Assembly (NCBI RefSeq): GCF_000717745.1
Contig: NZ_JOBH01000004.1
Location: forward strand, 186,001-250,000
DNA length: 64,000 nt
Direction: 5' to 3'
Origin: Streptomyces violens
GTDB taxonomy: Bacteria; Actinomycetota; Actinomycetes; Streptomycetales; Streptomycetaceae
Shown here: positions 52,220-60,307 of the stretch, piece after piece
Layout of the letters: the number at the start of each line of letters is the position of its first letter
Position numbering within the stretch: the first letter of the stretch is position 1
Notes under the pieces: generated by a model
Database searches by the model: none
Seen by the model: only the letters and a program-made list of their open reading frames with translations
What the model was told of the DNA's origin: nothing
Translations under genes and position numbers: made by a program

Positions 52220-53278
52220 ATGGGCAGGCAGCGGCGTGCGGGGGCCATGGCGGCGGGTGTGGCGGGAGTGGCATTGGCGGTGGGGGTGGTGGCCTGGCCG
52301 GCGGGCGCCGGGACACCGGCCGCGGCGGGCACGACGTACGACACGACCACGGCGGTGGGCGTGCACAACGCGTACGAGAAGGCGAAGTTCCCCTACTTCG
52401 CCGACGCGCTGGACTCCGGCGCCGGCCTGCTGGAGCTGGACGTGTGGACCAACGGGCTGGGGAAGTCCTGGCGGGTCTCGCACGGCAATCCGCTCGGCAA
52501 CGACAACAACTGCGAGAACGCCGCCACCCCCGCCGAGCTGCGCACCAAGCCCCGCAACCAGGACCTCGGCGGGTGCCTGGCCGACCTGCGGGCCTGGCAC
52601 GAGGCGCACCCGGGCCACCGGCCCGTGCTGCTGAAGATGGAGCTGAAGGACGGCTTCAACGACAAGGGGGGCCGCGGCCCGGACGAGTTCGACGCGCTGG
52701 TGCGCGACAGGCTGGGGGATGCGGTCTTCGGGCCCGGCGACCTGATCGGGGACCACGCGACGCTGGACGAGGCGGTACGCGCCGACGGCTGGCCGGAGCG
52801 GTCGGCGCTGGCCGGCAAGTTCCTGATCGAGCTGATACCGGGCACGGTCGAGGAGGGGAACCCGGCCGACAAGCTGTGGACCGACCGCGAGTACGCCACC
52901 CATCTGCGCACCCTCGCGGGCGCATCCGGCCAGGGGCGGCTGGACACCGCCACCGCCTTCCCCGCCGTGCACGGCGCCGAGCCCGGCGACCCCCGCTCCC
53001 GCTACACCGATCCGGCGCTGCGCCCCTGGTTCGTGGTCTTCGACGGCGATGCCACCGCGTACGCGGGCGGCATCGACACCGGCTGGTACGACACCCGGCA
53101 CTACCTCGTGATCATGACCGACGCGCACAAGGTGGCCCCGGCCATCGACGGTACGAAGCCGACGGAGCAGGAGGCCCGGGACCGGGTGGCGCTGCTGGCC
53201 AAGAAGCACGCCAGCGTGCTCACCGCCGACTGGTACCCGCTGCCGCAGGTGCTGGGCGAGGTGGTGCCACGCGGCTGA
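52220..53278 (+). CDS. Secreted calcium-dependent PI-PLC-like phosphodiesterase
   Basis: 352 residues. A signal peptide (MAAGVAGVALAVGVVAWPAGA) precedes a PI-PLC TIM-barrel domain like Streptomyces antibioticus PLC1. The first catalytic His is in VGVHNAYEKAKFPYF, acidic metal ligands in GLLELDVWTN, the second His in WRVSHGNPLGN, and a Glu in LLKMELKDGF. It would cleave phosphatidylinositol outside the cell. Appears monocistronic. Confidence 0.9.
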   Translation: MGRQRRAGAMAAGVAGVALAVGVVAWPAGAGTPAAAGTTYDTTTAVGVHNAYEKAKFPYFADALDSGAGLLELDVWTNGLGKSWRVSHGNPLGNDNNCENAATPAELRTKPRNQDLGGCLADLRAWHEAHPGHRPVLLKMELKDGFNDKGGRGPDEFDALVRDRLGDAVFGPGDLIGDHATLDEAVRADGWPERSALAGKFLIELIPGTVEEGNPADKLWTDREYATHLRTLAGASGQGRLDTATAFPAVHGAEPGDPRSRYTDPALRPWFVVFDGDATAYAGGIDTGWYDTRHYLVIMTDAHKVAPAIDGTKPTEQEARDRVALLAKKHASVLTADWYPLPQVLGEVVPRG

Positions 53279-53336
53279 CACGCGGCGCCGGGGGTGGTTG
53301 TACAGGTTTCAAGCACTGTGTAGGGTGAGATCCGAG

Positions 53337-53352
53337 ACTTGAACTTTCAAGT
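53337..53352. promoter_or_regulatory. Palindromic operator ACTTGAA-CT-TTCAAGT
   Basis: Perfect 7-bp arms, 41 bases before the DoxX ATG; a half-site-like TTTCAAG lies further upstream at about 53307. TTGAA-N2-TTCAA dyads are frequent sites for MarR- or HxlR-type redox regulators. No such gene is adjacent. Confidence 0.65.
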
Positions 53353-53393
53353 ACTCCTCATAGGTCCCGTCCGACACAGGAGAGAGCAGTCGC

Positions 53394-53942
53394 ATGACCA
53401 CCCCCACCGGCACGATCGCCCCCTCCCGCGACGTGGCGCCGGCGCGCGCCGAGTCGCCCACCGCCCGCCACCTGGGCCTGCTGCTCCTGCGGCTCGCCGT
53501 CGGCCTCACCATGGCGGCGCACGGCTCGCAGAAGCTCTTCGGCTGGTTCGGCGGCCCCGGCCTGGACGGCACCGGTCAGTTCTTCACCATGAGCGGCTAC
53601 CCCTCCGGGAAGGCCATGGCCGTGGTCGCGGGTCTCACCGAGACCTTCGGCGGCCTCGGCCTCGCGCTCGGCCTGCTCACCCCGCTCGCCGGCGCCGCCG
53701 TGCTCGGCACGATGGTCAACGCGCTCGCCGTGAAGTGGGGCGGCGGCTTCTTCGCACCGAAGGGCATCGAGTACGAGCTGCTGCTCACCGTGGCCGCCGC
53801 CGCGCTCACCCTCACCGGCCCCGGCCGCTGGGCCGTCGACCGCCTGCTGCCCGGCCTGCGCCGCGAGCGCGCGGCCTACGGCGTCGCCGCCGTCGCCCTC
53901 GGTGTGATCGTGGCCTTCGTCGTCCTGCTGCTCCGCAAGTGA
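53394..53942 (+). CDS. DoxX-family membrane protein
   Basis: 182 residues, AGGAGA upstream. Four transmembrane helices: LLLLRLAVGLTMAAHGSQKLFGWFGGPG (DoxX hallmark), MAVVAGLTETFGGLGLALGLLTPLAG, ELLLTVAAAALTLTGPG and VAAVALGVIVAFVVLLL. DoxX proteins are tied to thiol/redox homeostasis and quinone tolerance. The following VOC gene, 18 bases downstream, makes the pair resemble catDE of Bacillus, where DoxX-like CatD and the dioxygenase CatE detoxify catechols. Confidence 0.92.
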   Translation: MTTPTGTIAPSRDVAPARAESPTARHLGLLLLRLAVGLTMAAHGSQKLFGWFGGPGLDGTGQFFTMSGYPSGKAMAVVAGLTETFGGLGLALGLLTPLAGAAVLGTMVNALAVKWGGGFFAPKGIEYELLLTVAAAALTLTGPGRWAVDRLLPGLRRERAAYGVAAVALGVIVAFVVLLLRK

Positions 53943-53960
53943 CCTCGTAGGGAGGCACCC

Positions 53961-54464
53961 ATGTCCGTACGCCGCCTCAACCACGCGGTCCTCTACGTAC
54001 GCGAGCTGTCGCGCTCCGTCGCGTTCTACACCGACGTCCTCGGCTTCTCCGTGGACACCGAGATCCCCGGCCGGGCCGCGTTCCTGCGCGCCGAGGCCAC
54101 TCAGAACGACCACGACCTCGGCCTTTTCGCCCTCGGCGACCAGGCCCCGGGCCCCGAGCACGGGCGGGCGGGCCTCTACCACCTCGCCTGGGAGGTCGGC
54201 ACCCTCGGCGAGCTGGCCGAGACCGCCGGACGGCTGCGGGCCGCCGGCGCGCTTGTCGGCGCCAGCGACCACCTCGTCTCCAAGTCCCTGTACGCCAAGG
54301 ACCCGGACGGCATCGAGTTCGAGGTGATGTGGCGGGTGCCGCGCGAGGACTGGCCGGGCCCCGAGGAGGGCGGCGCCCAGGTCCTCCCGCTCGACCTGGA
54401 GGACGCGCTGCGCCGCTGGGGCCCCGACCTGGCGACCGGAGCCGCCGCGGGCTCCGCCACCTGA
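53961..54464 (+). CDS. VOC-family dioxygenase/glyoxalase, CatE-like
   Basis: 167 residues, GGGAGG upstream. A VOC fold with metal-ligand positions His in LNHAVLYVRELSRSVAFYTDVLGF, His in GLYHLAWEV and Glu in DPDGIEFEVMW. That pattern suits extradiol (catechol 2,3-) dioxygenases as well as glyoxalase-like enzymes. Coupling to a DoxX gene favours the catechol/quinone reading; this is inference. Confidence 0.88.
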   Translation: MSVRRLNHAVLYVRELSRSVAFYTDVLGFSVDTEIPGRAAFLRAEATQNDHDLGLFALGDQAPGPEHGRAGLYHLAWEVGTLGELAETAGRLRAAGALVGASDHLVSKSLYAKDPDGIEFEVMWRVPREDWPGPEEGGAQVLPLDLEDALRRWGPDLATGAAAGSAT

Positions 54465-54468
54465 GGGG

Positions 54469-55233
54469 TCAGCTCCGCCCCGGGGGCAGCAGATCCTTCA
54501 AGGGCTGGATCGCGTCAGTACTGCGCAGCCACGGATCGTCGAAGTCCCACACCAGGAAGAGCAGGAAGGCGATCAGGGCGGTGAAGACCCCCGCCATCAG
54601 CAGTTCCCGTCCTGACCGCCGGATCTGCAGCGTGAACATCAGGCCGACCGTGACCACGGCCCCCGCGAGCAGGCCGAACCACACCACCGGCGGCATGGTC
54701 GGCCCGGCGCTCAGTCCGCGGGCCGACCGGGCGCCGTCCGCCACCGCGACCTGGTCCACCAGCGGCTGGTAGCTCTGGTTCTGGAAGTCGTTGCGCGGGT
54801 GGTAGTCGGACACGTCGGCGCGCACCTTCAGTAGCAGCGCGTCCCCGCGCGGCGTCAGCTCGCCCTTCTCGGTCATCACCGGCCACTCCTTGTGCACGAC
54901 GTGCGTGACGTAGGCGTCCACGTCGGCCCGGATCCGGTCGCGCACCGGCTCCGGATACGCCCGCGCCCGCGCGCTCACCTCGTGCAGCGCCTGCGCCTCC
55001 GTACGGACCGTGTCCTCCGCCGCGCTGCGTGCCTCCCACACGCCCGCGATGGCCAGGCCCAGCACGATCGCGTAGACCACCCCGACCATCATCGTCATGT
55101 ACTCCATGACGTCCGGCGTCTCGCTCGGGTCGTCCTCCTCCTCGTCGATCCGCCGCTGGTTCAGCACGGTGACGAGCAGGACGACACCGCACGTCGCAGC
55201 CATGGCGATGGCCAGCACGAGCCAGTCCGGCAT
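54469..55233 (-). CDS. DUF4239 membrane protein
   Basis: 254 residues from ATG 55233, with GGAGG upstream. A pair of N-terminal membrane helices (LVLAIAMAATCGVVLLVTVL; MMVGVVYAIVLGLAIAGVW), a roughly 110-residue soluble helical loop containing AEDTVRTEAQALHEVSARA, then two more helices (VVWFGLLAGAVVTVGLMFTL; LLMAGVFTALIAFLLFLVW). This is the bestrophin-like DUF4239 layout; possible channel, function unproven. Confidence 0.85.
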   Translation of the reverse strand: MPDWLVLAIAMAATCGVVLLVTVLNQRRIDEEEDDPSETPDVMEYMTMMVGVVYAIVLGLAIAGVWEARSAAEDTVRTEAQALHEVSARARAYPEPVRDRIRADVDAYVTHVVHKEWPVMTEKGELTPRGDALLLKVRADVSDYHPRNDFQNQSYQPLVDQVAVADGARSARGLSAGPTMPPVVWFGLLAGAVVTVGLMFTLQIRRSGRELLMAGVFTALIAFLLFLVWDFDDPWLRSTDAIQPLKDLLPPGRS

Positions 55234-55275
55234 GAGAAACCTCCAGAGAGAAGTGGTGGGGGAGCGGGCCCGTGC

Positions 55276-55857
55276 TCAGGAGCGGCTGCCGCCGGATCCG
55301 GACGAGGGACGGGGGCGCAGCGCGGCGGCGGCCAGCACGGCCGGAGCGGTGAGCAGCAGCATGTTGGTGACCAGCGAGCGGCCGCCCTCCGGTGGCCGGC
55401 TGCTGATCGCGTACGACCGGGGTGTCAGGCGCGGCGACGGCTTCGGCTTCGGCGCTTCGGAGGTCGGAGGCGGTTCCGAAGGTGGCTTCGGCGCGGGCGG
55501 CGGCTTCGGCGCGGGCGGTGGTGGCGCGGGTGGGGGCGCGGGCGGTGTGGTGACCGGCGCGGGCTCCGGGGGTGCGGGCCGCGGCGGTGGTGGCGGGGCG
55601 GGCTCCGGAGGTGGCGGCTTCGGCGCGGGTGGTCGGGGCGTCGGCGACGTACAGGGCCAGCGCCAGTCGTCGGGCAGTCCCGGCATCCTGGTCGGGGTCG
55701 ACACCGGCGGCTTCGTCCCGGCGTAGGAACAGTTGTCGCCGTGCGCGGCCGCCGACGGCGCCCAGCCCACCCCTGCCACGAACGCGGCGGCCGCCAGGGC
55801 CAGTCCAGCGCGATGCGATCGGTACACGCCGAGAGGCTGCGCAACCCCGCGCGCCAT
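55276..55857 (-). CDS. Secreted/anchored proline-rich protein
   Basis: 193 residues from ATG 55857. A signal peptide (LALAAAAFVAGVGWAPSAAA) is followed by a short domain with two Cys (HGDNCSYAG and DWRWPCTSP), then about 75 residues dominated by proline (PxPPP repeats with Ala, Lys, Glu), then a hydrophobic segment (NMLLLTAPAVLAAAAL) and a basic tail. This is the plan of a cell-wall-spanning protein anchored in the membrane. No LPxTG. Function unknown. Confidence 0.75.
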   Translation of the reverse strand: MARGVAQPLGVYRSHRAGLALAAAAFVAGVGWAPSAAAHGDNCSYAGTKPPVSTPTRMPGLPDDWRWPCTSPTPRPPAPKPPPPEPAPPPPPRPAPPEPAPVTTPPAPPPAPPPPAPKPPPAPKPPSEPPPTSEAPKPKPSPRLTPRSYAISSRPPEGGRSLVTNMLLLTAPAVLAAAALRPRPSSGSGGSRS

Positions 55858-55914
55858 CAAGCGTCCCGTACGGGTGATTCCCCTGATAGTGGGGATTACC
55901 GTACGGTCGGGTGC

Positions 55915-57192
55915 GTGACGGCTGCCGAGGTGTTCACGCCCCAGACCTACGCCACCGGCGTCCCCTACGCGCTCTTCCGCGAACTGCGTCTGACCAGCCC
56001 CGTTTGCTGGATCGAGGAGCCGGCGGTGGCCGGCTGGCCGGCCGGCCCCGGGTACTGGGCGGTGCTGCGGCACGCGGATGTGAAGCATGTGCTGCGTAGC
56101 CCAGAGGTGTTCTCCTCGTACGCGGGTGCGACGCAGATCCGGGACCCCGACAGCGCACGGGACCTGGAGTTCGTCCGCGCGATGATGCTGAACCAGGACC
56201 CGCCGGACCATTCCCGCATCCGCAAGGTCGTCGCCGCGGCCTTCACCCCGCGCGCCGTACGGGAGTTGGAGGCGGTCATCGACGCCCGCGCCGCCGAGCT
56301 CGTGGGGCAGGTCGCCGAGGCGGGCGCGGCGGACTTCGTCGAGGTCGCAGCCGACCTGCCGGTCTGGACGCTGGCGCACGTCATGGGCGTACCGGACGAG
56401 GACCGGCGGCTGCTCTTCGACTGGTCGAGCCGCGTCATCGGCTACCAGGACAGCGAGTACGCGCAGTTGAGCACGGCCGACCCCGCGACGCTGAGCCCCA
56501 TGGGGCGGGCCGCGCTGGACCGCCGTCCGCGTACCCTGGTCCGCCCGGACGGCCGCCCGGTGAACCCGCGCTCCCGTGAAGCGCTCGCCGACATGTTCGC
56601 GTACGCCCACGCGCTCGCCGAACAGCCGCGGCCCGGCACGGTGATGGCCCACATGCGGGAAGGCGGCCTGACGCGCGAGGAGTTCGAGAACATGTTCTTC
56701 CTCTTCGCGGTGGCCGGGAACGAAACGCTGCGCAACGGCATTCCGGGCGGGCTGTACTCGCTGCTGTGCCATCGGGAGCAGTTCGAACGGCTCCAGAGGG
56801 AGCGGGAGTTGATCCCCTCGGCCGTCGAGGAGATGCTGCGCTACTGGCCGCCGGTGATGGACTTCCGGCGCACCGCCGTACGCGACGTGGAGCTGGGCGG
56901 CCGGCGCATCCGTGCGGGCGAGAAGGTCGTGGTCTACCACGCCTCCGCCAACCGCGACGAGACGGTCTTCGCCGACCCCGACCGCTTCGACATCACGCGC
57001 AGCCCGAACGACCACGTCAGCTTCGGCTTCGGACCGCACTTCTGCCTCGGCTCGCACCTCGCCCGGGTACAGATGCGGGCCGTGCTGCGGCACGTGCTGG
57101 ACCGGCTGCCCGGCCTCGAACTCGCCGGGGAGCCGGCCCGACTGGTCTCCAACTTTCAGAACGGGCTCAAGCACCTGCCTGTACGGGCCTGA
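55915..57192 (+). CDS. Cytochrome P450, CYP124/125/142-like
   Basis: 425 residues from GTG 55915. The I helix is LFAVAGNETLRNGIPGG, ExxR is in VEEMLRYWPPVMDFRR, and the haem loop FGFGPHFCLGSHLAR makes Cys377 the ligand. AGNET and the GYQDSEY segment are characteristic of the actinobacterial CYP124/125/142 group, which oxidise sterol side chains and methyl-branched lipids. No redox partner is adjacent. It converges with egtD. Confidence 0.92.
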   Translation: MTAAEVFTPQTYATGVPYALFRELRLTSPVCWIEEPAVAGWPAGPGYWAVLRHADVKHVLRSPEVFSSYAGATQIRDPDSARDLEFVRAMMLNQDPPDHSRIRKVVAAAFTPRAVRELEAVIDARAAELVGQVAEAGAADFVEVAADLPVWTLAHVMGVPDEDRRLLFDWSSRVIGYQDSEYAQLSTADPATLSPMGRAALDRRPRTLVRPDGRPVNPRSREALADMFAYAHALAEQPRPGTVMAHMREGGLTREEFENMFFLFAVAGNETLRNGIPGGLYSLLCHREQFERLQRERELIPSAVEEMLRYWPPVMDFRRTAVRDVELGGRRIRAGEKVVVYHASANRDETVFADPDRFDITRSPNDHVSFGFGPHFCLGSHLARVQMRAVLRHVLDRLPGLELAGEPARLVSNFQNGLKHLPVRA

Positions 57193-57193
57193 G

Positions 57194-57212
57194 AGCGCCT
57201 GCGGGAGGCGCT
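57194..57212. terminator. Hairpin between P450 and egtD
   Basis: AGCGCCT (57194-57200) and AGGCGCT (57206-57212) pair perfectly around a 5-base loop, starting directly after the P450 stop; egtD ends at 57239 on the other strand. Confidence 0.55.
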
Positions 57213-57238
57213 ACCGCCCGCGGGTGCCTGCGGCGGCG

Positions 57239-58201
57239 CTAGCGCCGTACGGCGAGCGACAGCGCGAAACGCGCCGTGCCGTCCGTCCACCAGTCGCGCA
57301 ACTCCATCCCCGCGGCGTCCAGTTCCGCACGCACGCCCTCCTTGCGGAACTTCGCGGAGACCTCCGTGCGTACCTCCTCGCCCGCCCCGAAGTGCACCGC
57401 GAGGTCCAGCGCCGGGATCTTCACGGTCTGCTCCTTCAGGGACCGCAGCCGCATCTCGATCCACTCCCGCTCGGCGTCCCACACCGCGCGGTGCGCGAAC
57501 TGCGCCGGGTCGAAGTCGGCGGCCAGCTCACGGTTGATGACGGCGAGCACGTTCTTGTTGAACTCCGCGGTGACGCCCTTGCTGTCGTCGTACGCGGCCA
57601 GCAGCGTCCGCTCGTCCTTGACCAGGTCCGTGCCGAGCAGCAGCGCGTCGCCGGGCTCCAGAAGGTCGCGTACGGAGTGCAGGAAGCCGGTCCGCTCGGC
57701 GGGGAGCAGGTTGCCGATCGTGCCCCCGAGGAAGGCCAGCAGCCGGGGCCCGGGCGTGTCGGGCAGTTGCAGGCCGCCCTGGAAGTCGGCGACCAGCGCG
57801 TGCACGGTGAGCCCCGGATGTTCGGCGAGCAGCGCCTCGCCCGCCGCGGCCAGCGCGCTCTCGCTGACGTCGACGGGCACGTAGGTGTGCAGCCGGCTGA
57901 GCGCGTCCAGCAGGTGCCGGGTCTTCTCCGAGGAGCCGGAGCCCAGCTCGACCAGGGTGCGGGCCCCGGTGGCGGTGGCGATCTGCCCGGCGCGGGCCAG
58001 CAGGATCTCCCGCTCGGCGCGGGTCGGGTAGTACTCGGGCAGCGCGGTGATGTCCTCGAAGAGGTCGCTGCCCCGGGCGTCGTAGAACCACTTCGGCGGC
58101 AGGGTCTTGGGGCTGCTGGTCAGGCCCTGGGCCACGTCGGTACGGAGGGCGGCGGCGGTGGCGTCGGGGGGCAGCGTACGAGTGATGGCGAGGGGACTCA
58201 C
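57239..58201 (-). CDS. egtD: EgtD, L-histidine N-alpha-methyltransferase
   Basis: 320 residues from GTG 58201, overlapping the egtC stop by 4 bases. Matches EgtD throughout: PPKWFYDARGSDLFEDITALPEYYPTRAE, SAM site LVELGSGSSEKTRHLLDAL, DVSESAL, LGGTIGNLLP, DDSKGVTAEFNKNVLAVINREL and KFRKEGV near the end. It trimethylates histidine to hercynine, the first committed step to ergothioneine. Last gene of the egtABCD operon. Confidence 0.97.
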   Translation of the reverse strand: MSPLAITRTLPPDATAAALRTDVAQGLTSSPKTLPPKWFYDARGSDLFEDITALPEYYPTRAEREILLARAGQIATATGARTLVELGSGSSEKTRHLLDALSRLHTYVPVDVSESALAAAGEALLAEHPGLTVHALVADFQGGLQLPDTPGPRLLAFLGGTIGNLLPAERTGFLHSVRDLLEPGDALLLGTDLVKDERTLLAAYDDSKGVTAEFNKNVLAVINRELAADFDPAQFAHRAVWDAEREWIEMRLRSLKEQTVKIPALDLAVHFGAGEEVRTEVSAKFRKEGVRAELDAAGMELRDWWTDGTARFALSLAVRR

Positions 58202-58959
58202 GCGACGGGCTCCTTGAGCGGGGTGAGCAGGACATCGGTACGGGTGGCGGCCAGCAGCGTGCGGTCGGGGACCTCGGTCCAGTCGGCTTCGTCGTCGGAG
58301 GGTTCGGAGGCGACCAGCATGCCGGGCGCGCGGCCCGGCAGCGGGCGGTGGAAGAGCGTGTCGCCCCAGGTGGTGGCGGTGATCGTGGCGCCGTCGGTGA
58401 GCAGCAGGTTGAGCCGGGAGCCGGGGGCCGCGGCGGCCACCTCGGTCACCGTCTCGGACAGCGCCTCGGAGGCGTCGGCACCCTGCTCCAGGCGGTGCTT
58501 CACCAGCGCCCAGAGGAACGCGGCGTCGCAGCGCGCCTCCAGGCCGAGCAGCGCCTCGGAGGGCAGCCCGGCGGCCAGGGCGCCGAGCGAGCCGGGCCAG
58601 CCGCTGACCGCGCCGTTGTGGCTGAAGAGCCACCGGCCGCCGGCGAACGGCGCCGCCGCGGCCTCGCCGTCCGGGCAGGCGAGGGTGGCGTCCCGTACGG
58701 CGGCCAGCACGGCGCCGCTGCGGACGACCCGGGCGAGGTCGGGCAGGCAGGCGTCCGCCCAGATGGGCCCCGCGCGGCGGTAGCGGGCCGGCACAGGGTC
58801 GCCGGGCGCGTACCAGCCGACGCCGAAGCCGTCCGCGTTGACCGTGCCGTACTTCTGGCGGCGCGGCGCCCAGGACTGCCGGTACAGGCTGTGCTCGGGC
58901 GCGGTGAGGACGTCGCCGAGCGGGACGTCGGGGCCGAGGTAGGCGAGGTGACGGCACAT
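58198..58959 (-). CDS. egtC: EgtC, gamma-glutamyl hercynylcysteine sulfoxide amidase
   Basis: 253 residues from ATG 58959. Ntn-type class II amidotransferase: Cys2 (MCRHLAYLG) becomes the nucleophile after Met removal; NADGFGVGWY and FSHNGAVSGW shape the active site. It removes glutamate from the EgtB product. Starts 31 bases after egtB and overlaps egtD. Confidence 0.96.
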   Translation of the reverse strand: MCRHLAYLGPDVPLGDVLTAPEHSLYRQSWAPRRQKYGTVNADGFGVGWYAPGDPVPARYRRAGPIWADACLPDLARVVRSGAVLAAVRDATLACPDGEAAAAPFAGGRWLFSHNGAVSGWPGSLGALAAGLPSEALLGLEARCDAAFLWALVKHRLEQGADASEALSETVTEVAAAAPGSRLNLLLTDGATITATTWGDTLFHRPLPGRAPGMLVASEPSDDEADWTEVPDRTLLAATRTDVLLTPLKEPVA

Positions 58960-58990
58960 CAGGCGGGCCTCCGAGCCCGGTGCGGGGCCC

Positions 58991-60307
58991 TCACACGTCC
59001 TCCGGGCCCGCGTCGCGGGCCGTGCGGAAGCCGGCGAAGATCTGCCGGCGGACCGGCAGGTCCCAGTTGCGGAACGTGCCGCGGCAGGCCACCGGGTCCA
59101 CCGCGAACGACCCGCCGCGCAGCACCTTGTACGCGCTGCCGAAGAACACCTCGGAGTACTCGCGGTAGGGGAACGCCTGGAAGCCCGGATACGGCAGGAA
59201 GTCCCCGGAGGTCCACTCCCACACATCCCCGATGAGCTGCCGGACGCCCAGCGGCGACTGGCCCTCGGGGTAGCTGCCCACGGGCGCGGGACGCAGATGG
59301 CGCTGGCCCAGATTGGCGTGCTCGGGGCCGGGGTCCTCGTCGCCCCACGGATAGCGGCGGCTGCGCCCGGTACGCGGGTCCCAGCGGGCGGCCTTCTCCC
59401 ACTCGGCCTCCGAGGGCAGCCGGCGCCCGGCCCAGCGCGCGTACGCGTCCGCCTCGTACCAGCTCACATGGAGAACCGGTTCTTCAGGAGCGACCGGCTC
59501 GGTGACACCGAAGCTGCGGCGGACCCATCCGCTGCCCTCCCGCCGCCAGAACAGCGGTGCTTCCAGGTTGTGCTCGCACACCATCCGCCAGCCCTCGGGG
59601 GCCCACCAGCGCGACTCCCGATAGCCGCCGTCCTCGATGAACCACTGATACGCGGCGTTGCTCACCGGCATCGTGTCGATCCGGAAGGCGGGCAGCAGCC
59701 GGTGGTGCGCGGGGCGTTCGTTGTCCAGCGCCCACGGCTCCCGGGAGGTGCCCATCGTGAAGTGGCCGCCCGGCACCAGCACCTCGGGGCCCACCGTCCC
59801 GTCCGCGGTGTCCGGAGGCGGGGGAGCGGTCAGCGCGGCCGGACCGCGCCGCAGCTGGTGGGTGATGAGCATCGTCTCGTCGTGCTGCTGCTCGTGCTGC
59901 GCGACCATGCCGAACGCGAACGCCTGCTCCACCAGCCGGTCGCCCCGCAGCGGGGCCTTCTCCAGGACGTCCAGCACCCGGCCGCGCACTTCGTCGACGT
60001 AGCTGTGCGCCTCGGCGGGGGCCAACAGAGGCAGCGAGGGCCGCTCGGCCCGGGGGTGCTCGAACGCGTCGTACACCGAGTCGATCTCCGGGCGCAGCGC
60101 CTCCAGCCCGCCGACCGCCCGCATCAGCCACTGCTCCTCCTGGTTGCCTATGTGGGCGAGGTCCCACACCAGGGGCGACATCAGGGGCGAGTGCTGGGCG
60201 GTCAGGTCGGGCTCGTCGACACACGTGGTCAGCGCCTGCGTACGGGTGCGGGCGGCGAGCAGCGCCGACGCCGCGCGGTCCCGGAGCTTTTCGGGATCGT
60301 GGATCAC
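58991..60307 (-). CDS. egtB: EgtB, iron-dependent sulfoxide synthase
   Basis: 438 residues from GTG 60307, overlapping the egtA stop by 4 bases. The N-terminal DinB-like domain has iron ligands in LVWDLAHIGNQEEQWL and AQHEQQHDETML. The C-terminal formylglycine-generating-enzyme-like domain includes LPSEAEWEKAARW, GDVWEWTSGDF and YKVLRGGSFA. It joins gamma-glutamylcysteine to hercynine with oxygen. Intact. Confidence 0.97.
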   Translation of the reverse strand: MIHDPEKLRDRAASALLAARTRTQALTTCVDEPDLTAQHSPLMSPLVWDLAHIGNQEEQWLMRAVGGLEALRPEIDSVYDAFEHPRAERPSLPLLAPAEAHSYVDEVRGRVLDVLEKAPLRGDRLVEQAFAFGMVAQHEQQHDETMLITHQLRRGPAALTAPPPPDTADGTVGPEVLVPGGHFTMGTSREPWALDNERPAHHRLLPAFRIDTMPVSNAAYQWFIEDGGYRESRWWAPEGWRMVCEHNLEAPLFWRREGSGWVRRSFGVTEPVAPEEPVLHVSWYEADAYARWAGRRLPSEAEWEKAARWDPRTGRSRRYPWGDEDPGPEHANLGQRHLRPAPVGSYPEGQSPLGVRQLIGDVWEWTSGDFLPYPGFQAFPYREYSEVFFGSAYKVLRGGSFAVDPVACRGTFRNWDLPVRRQIFAGFRTARDAGPEDV

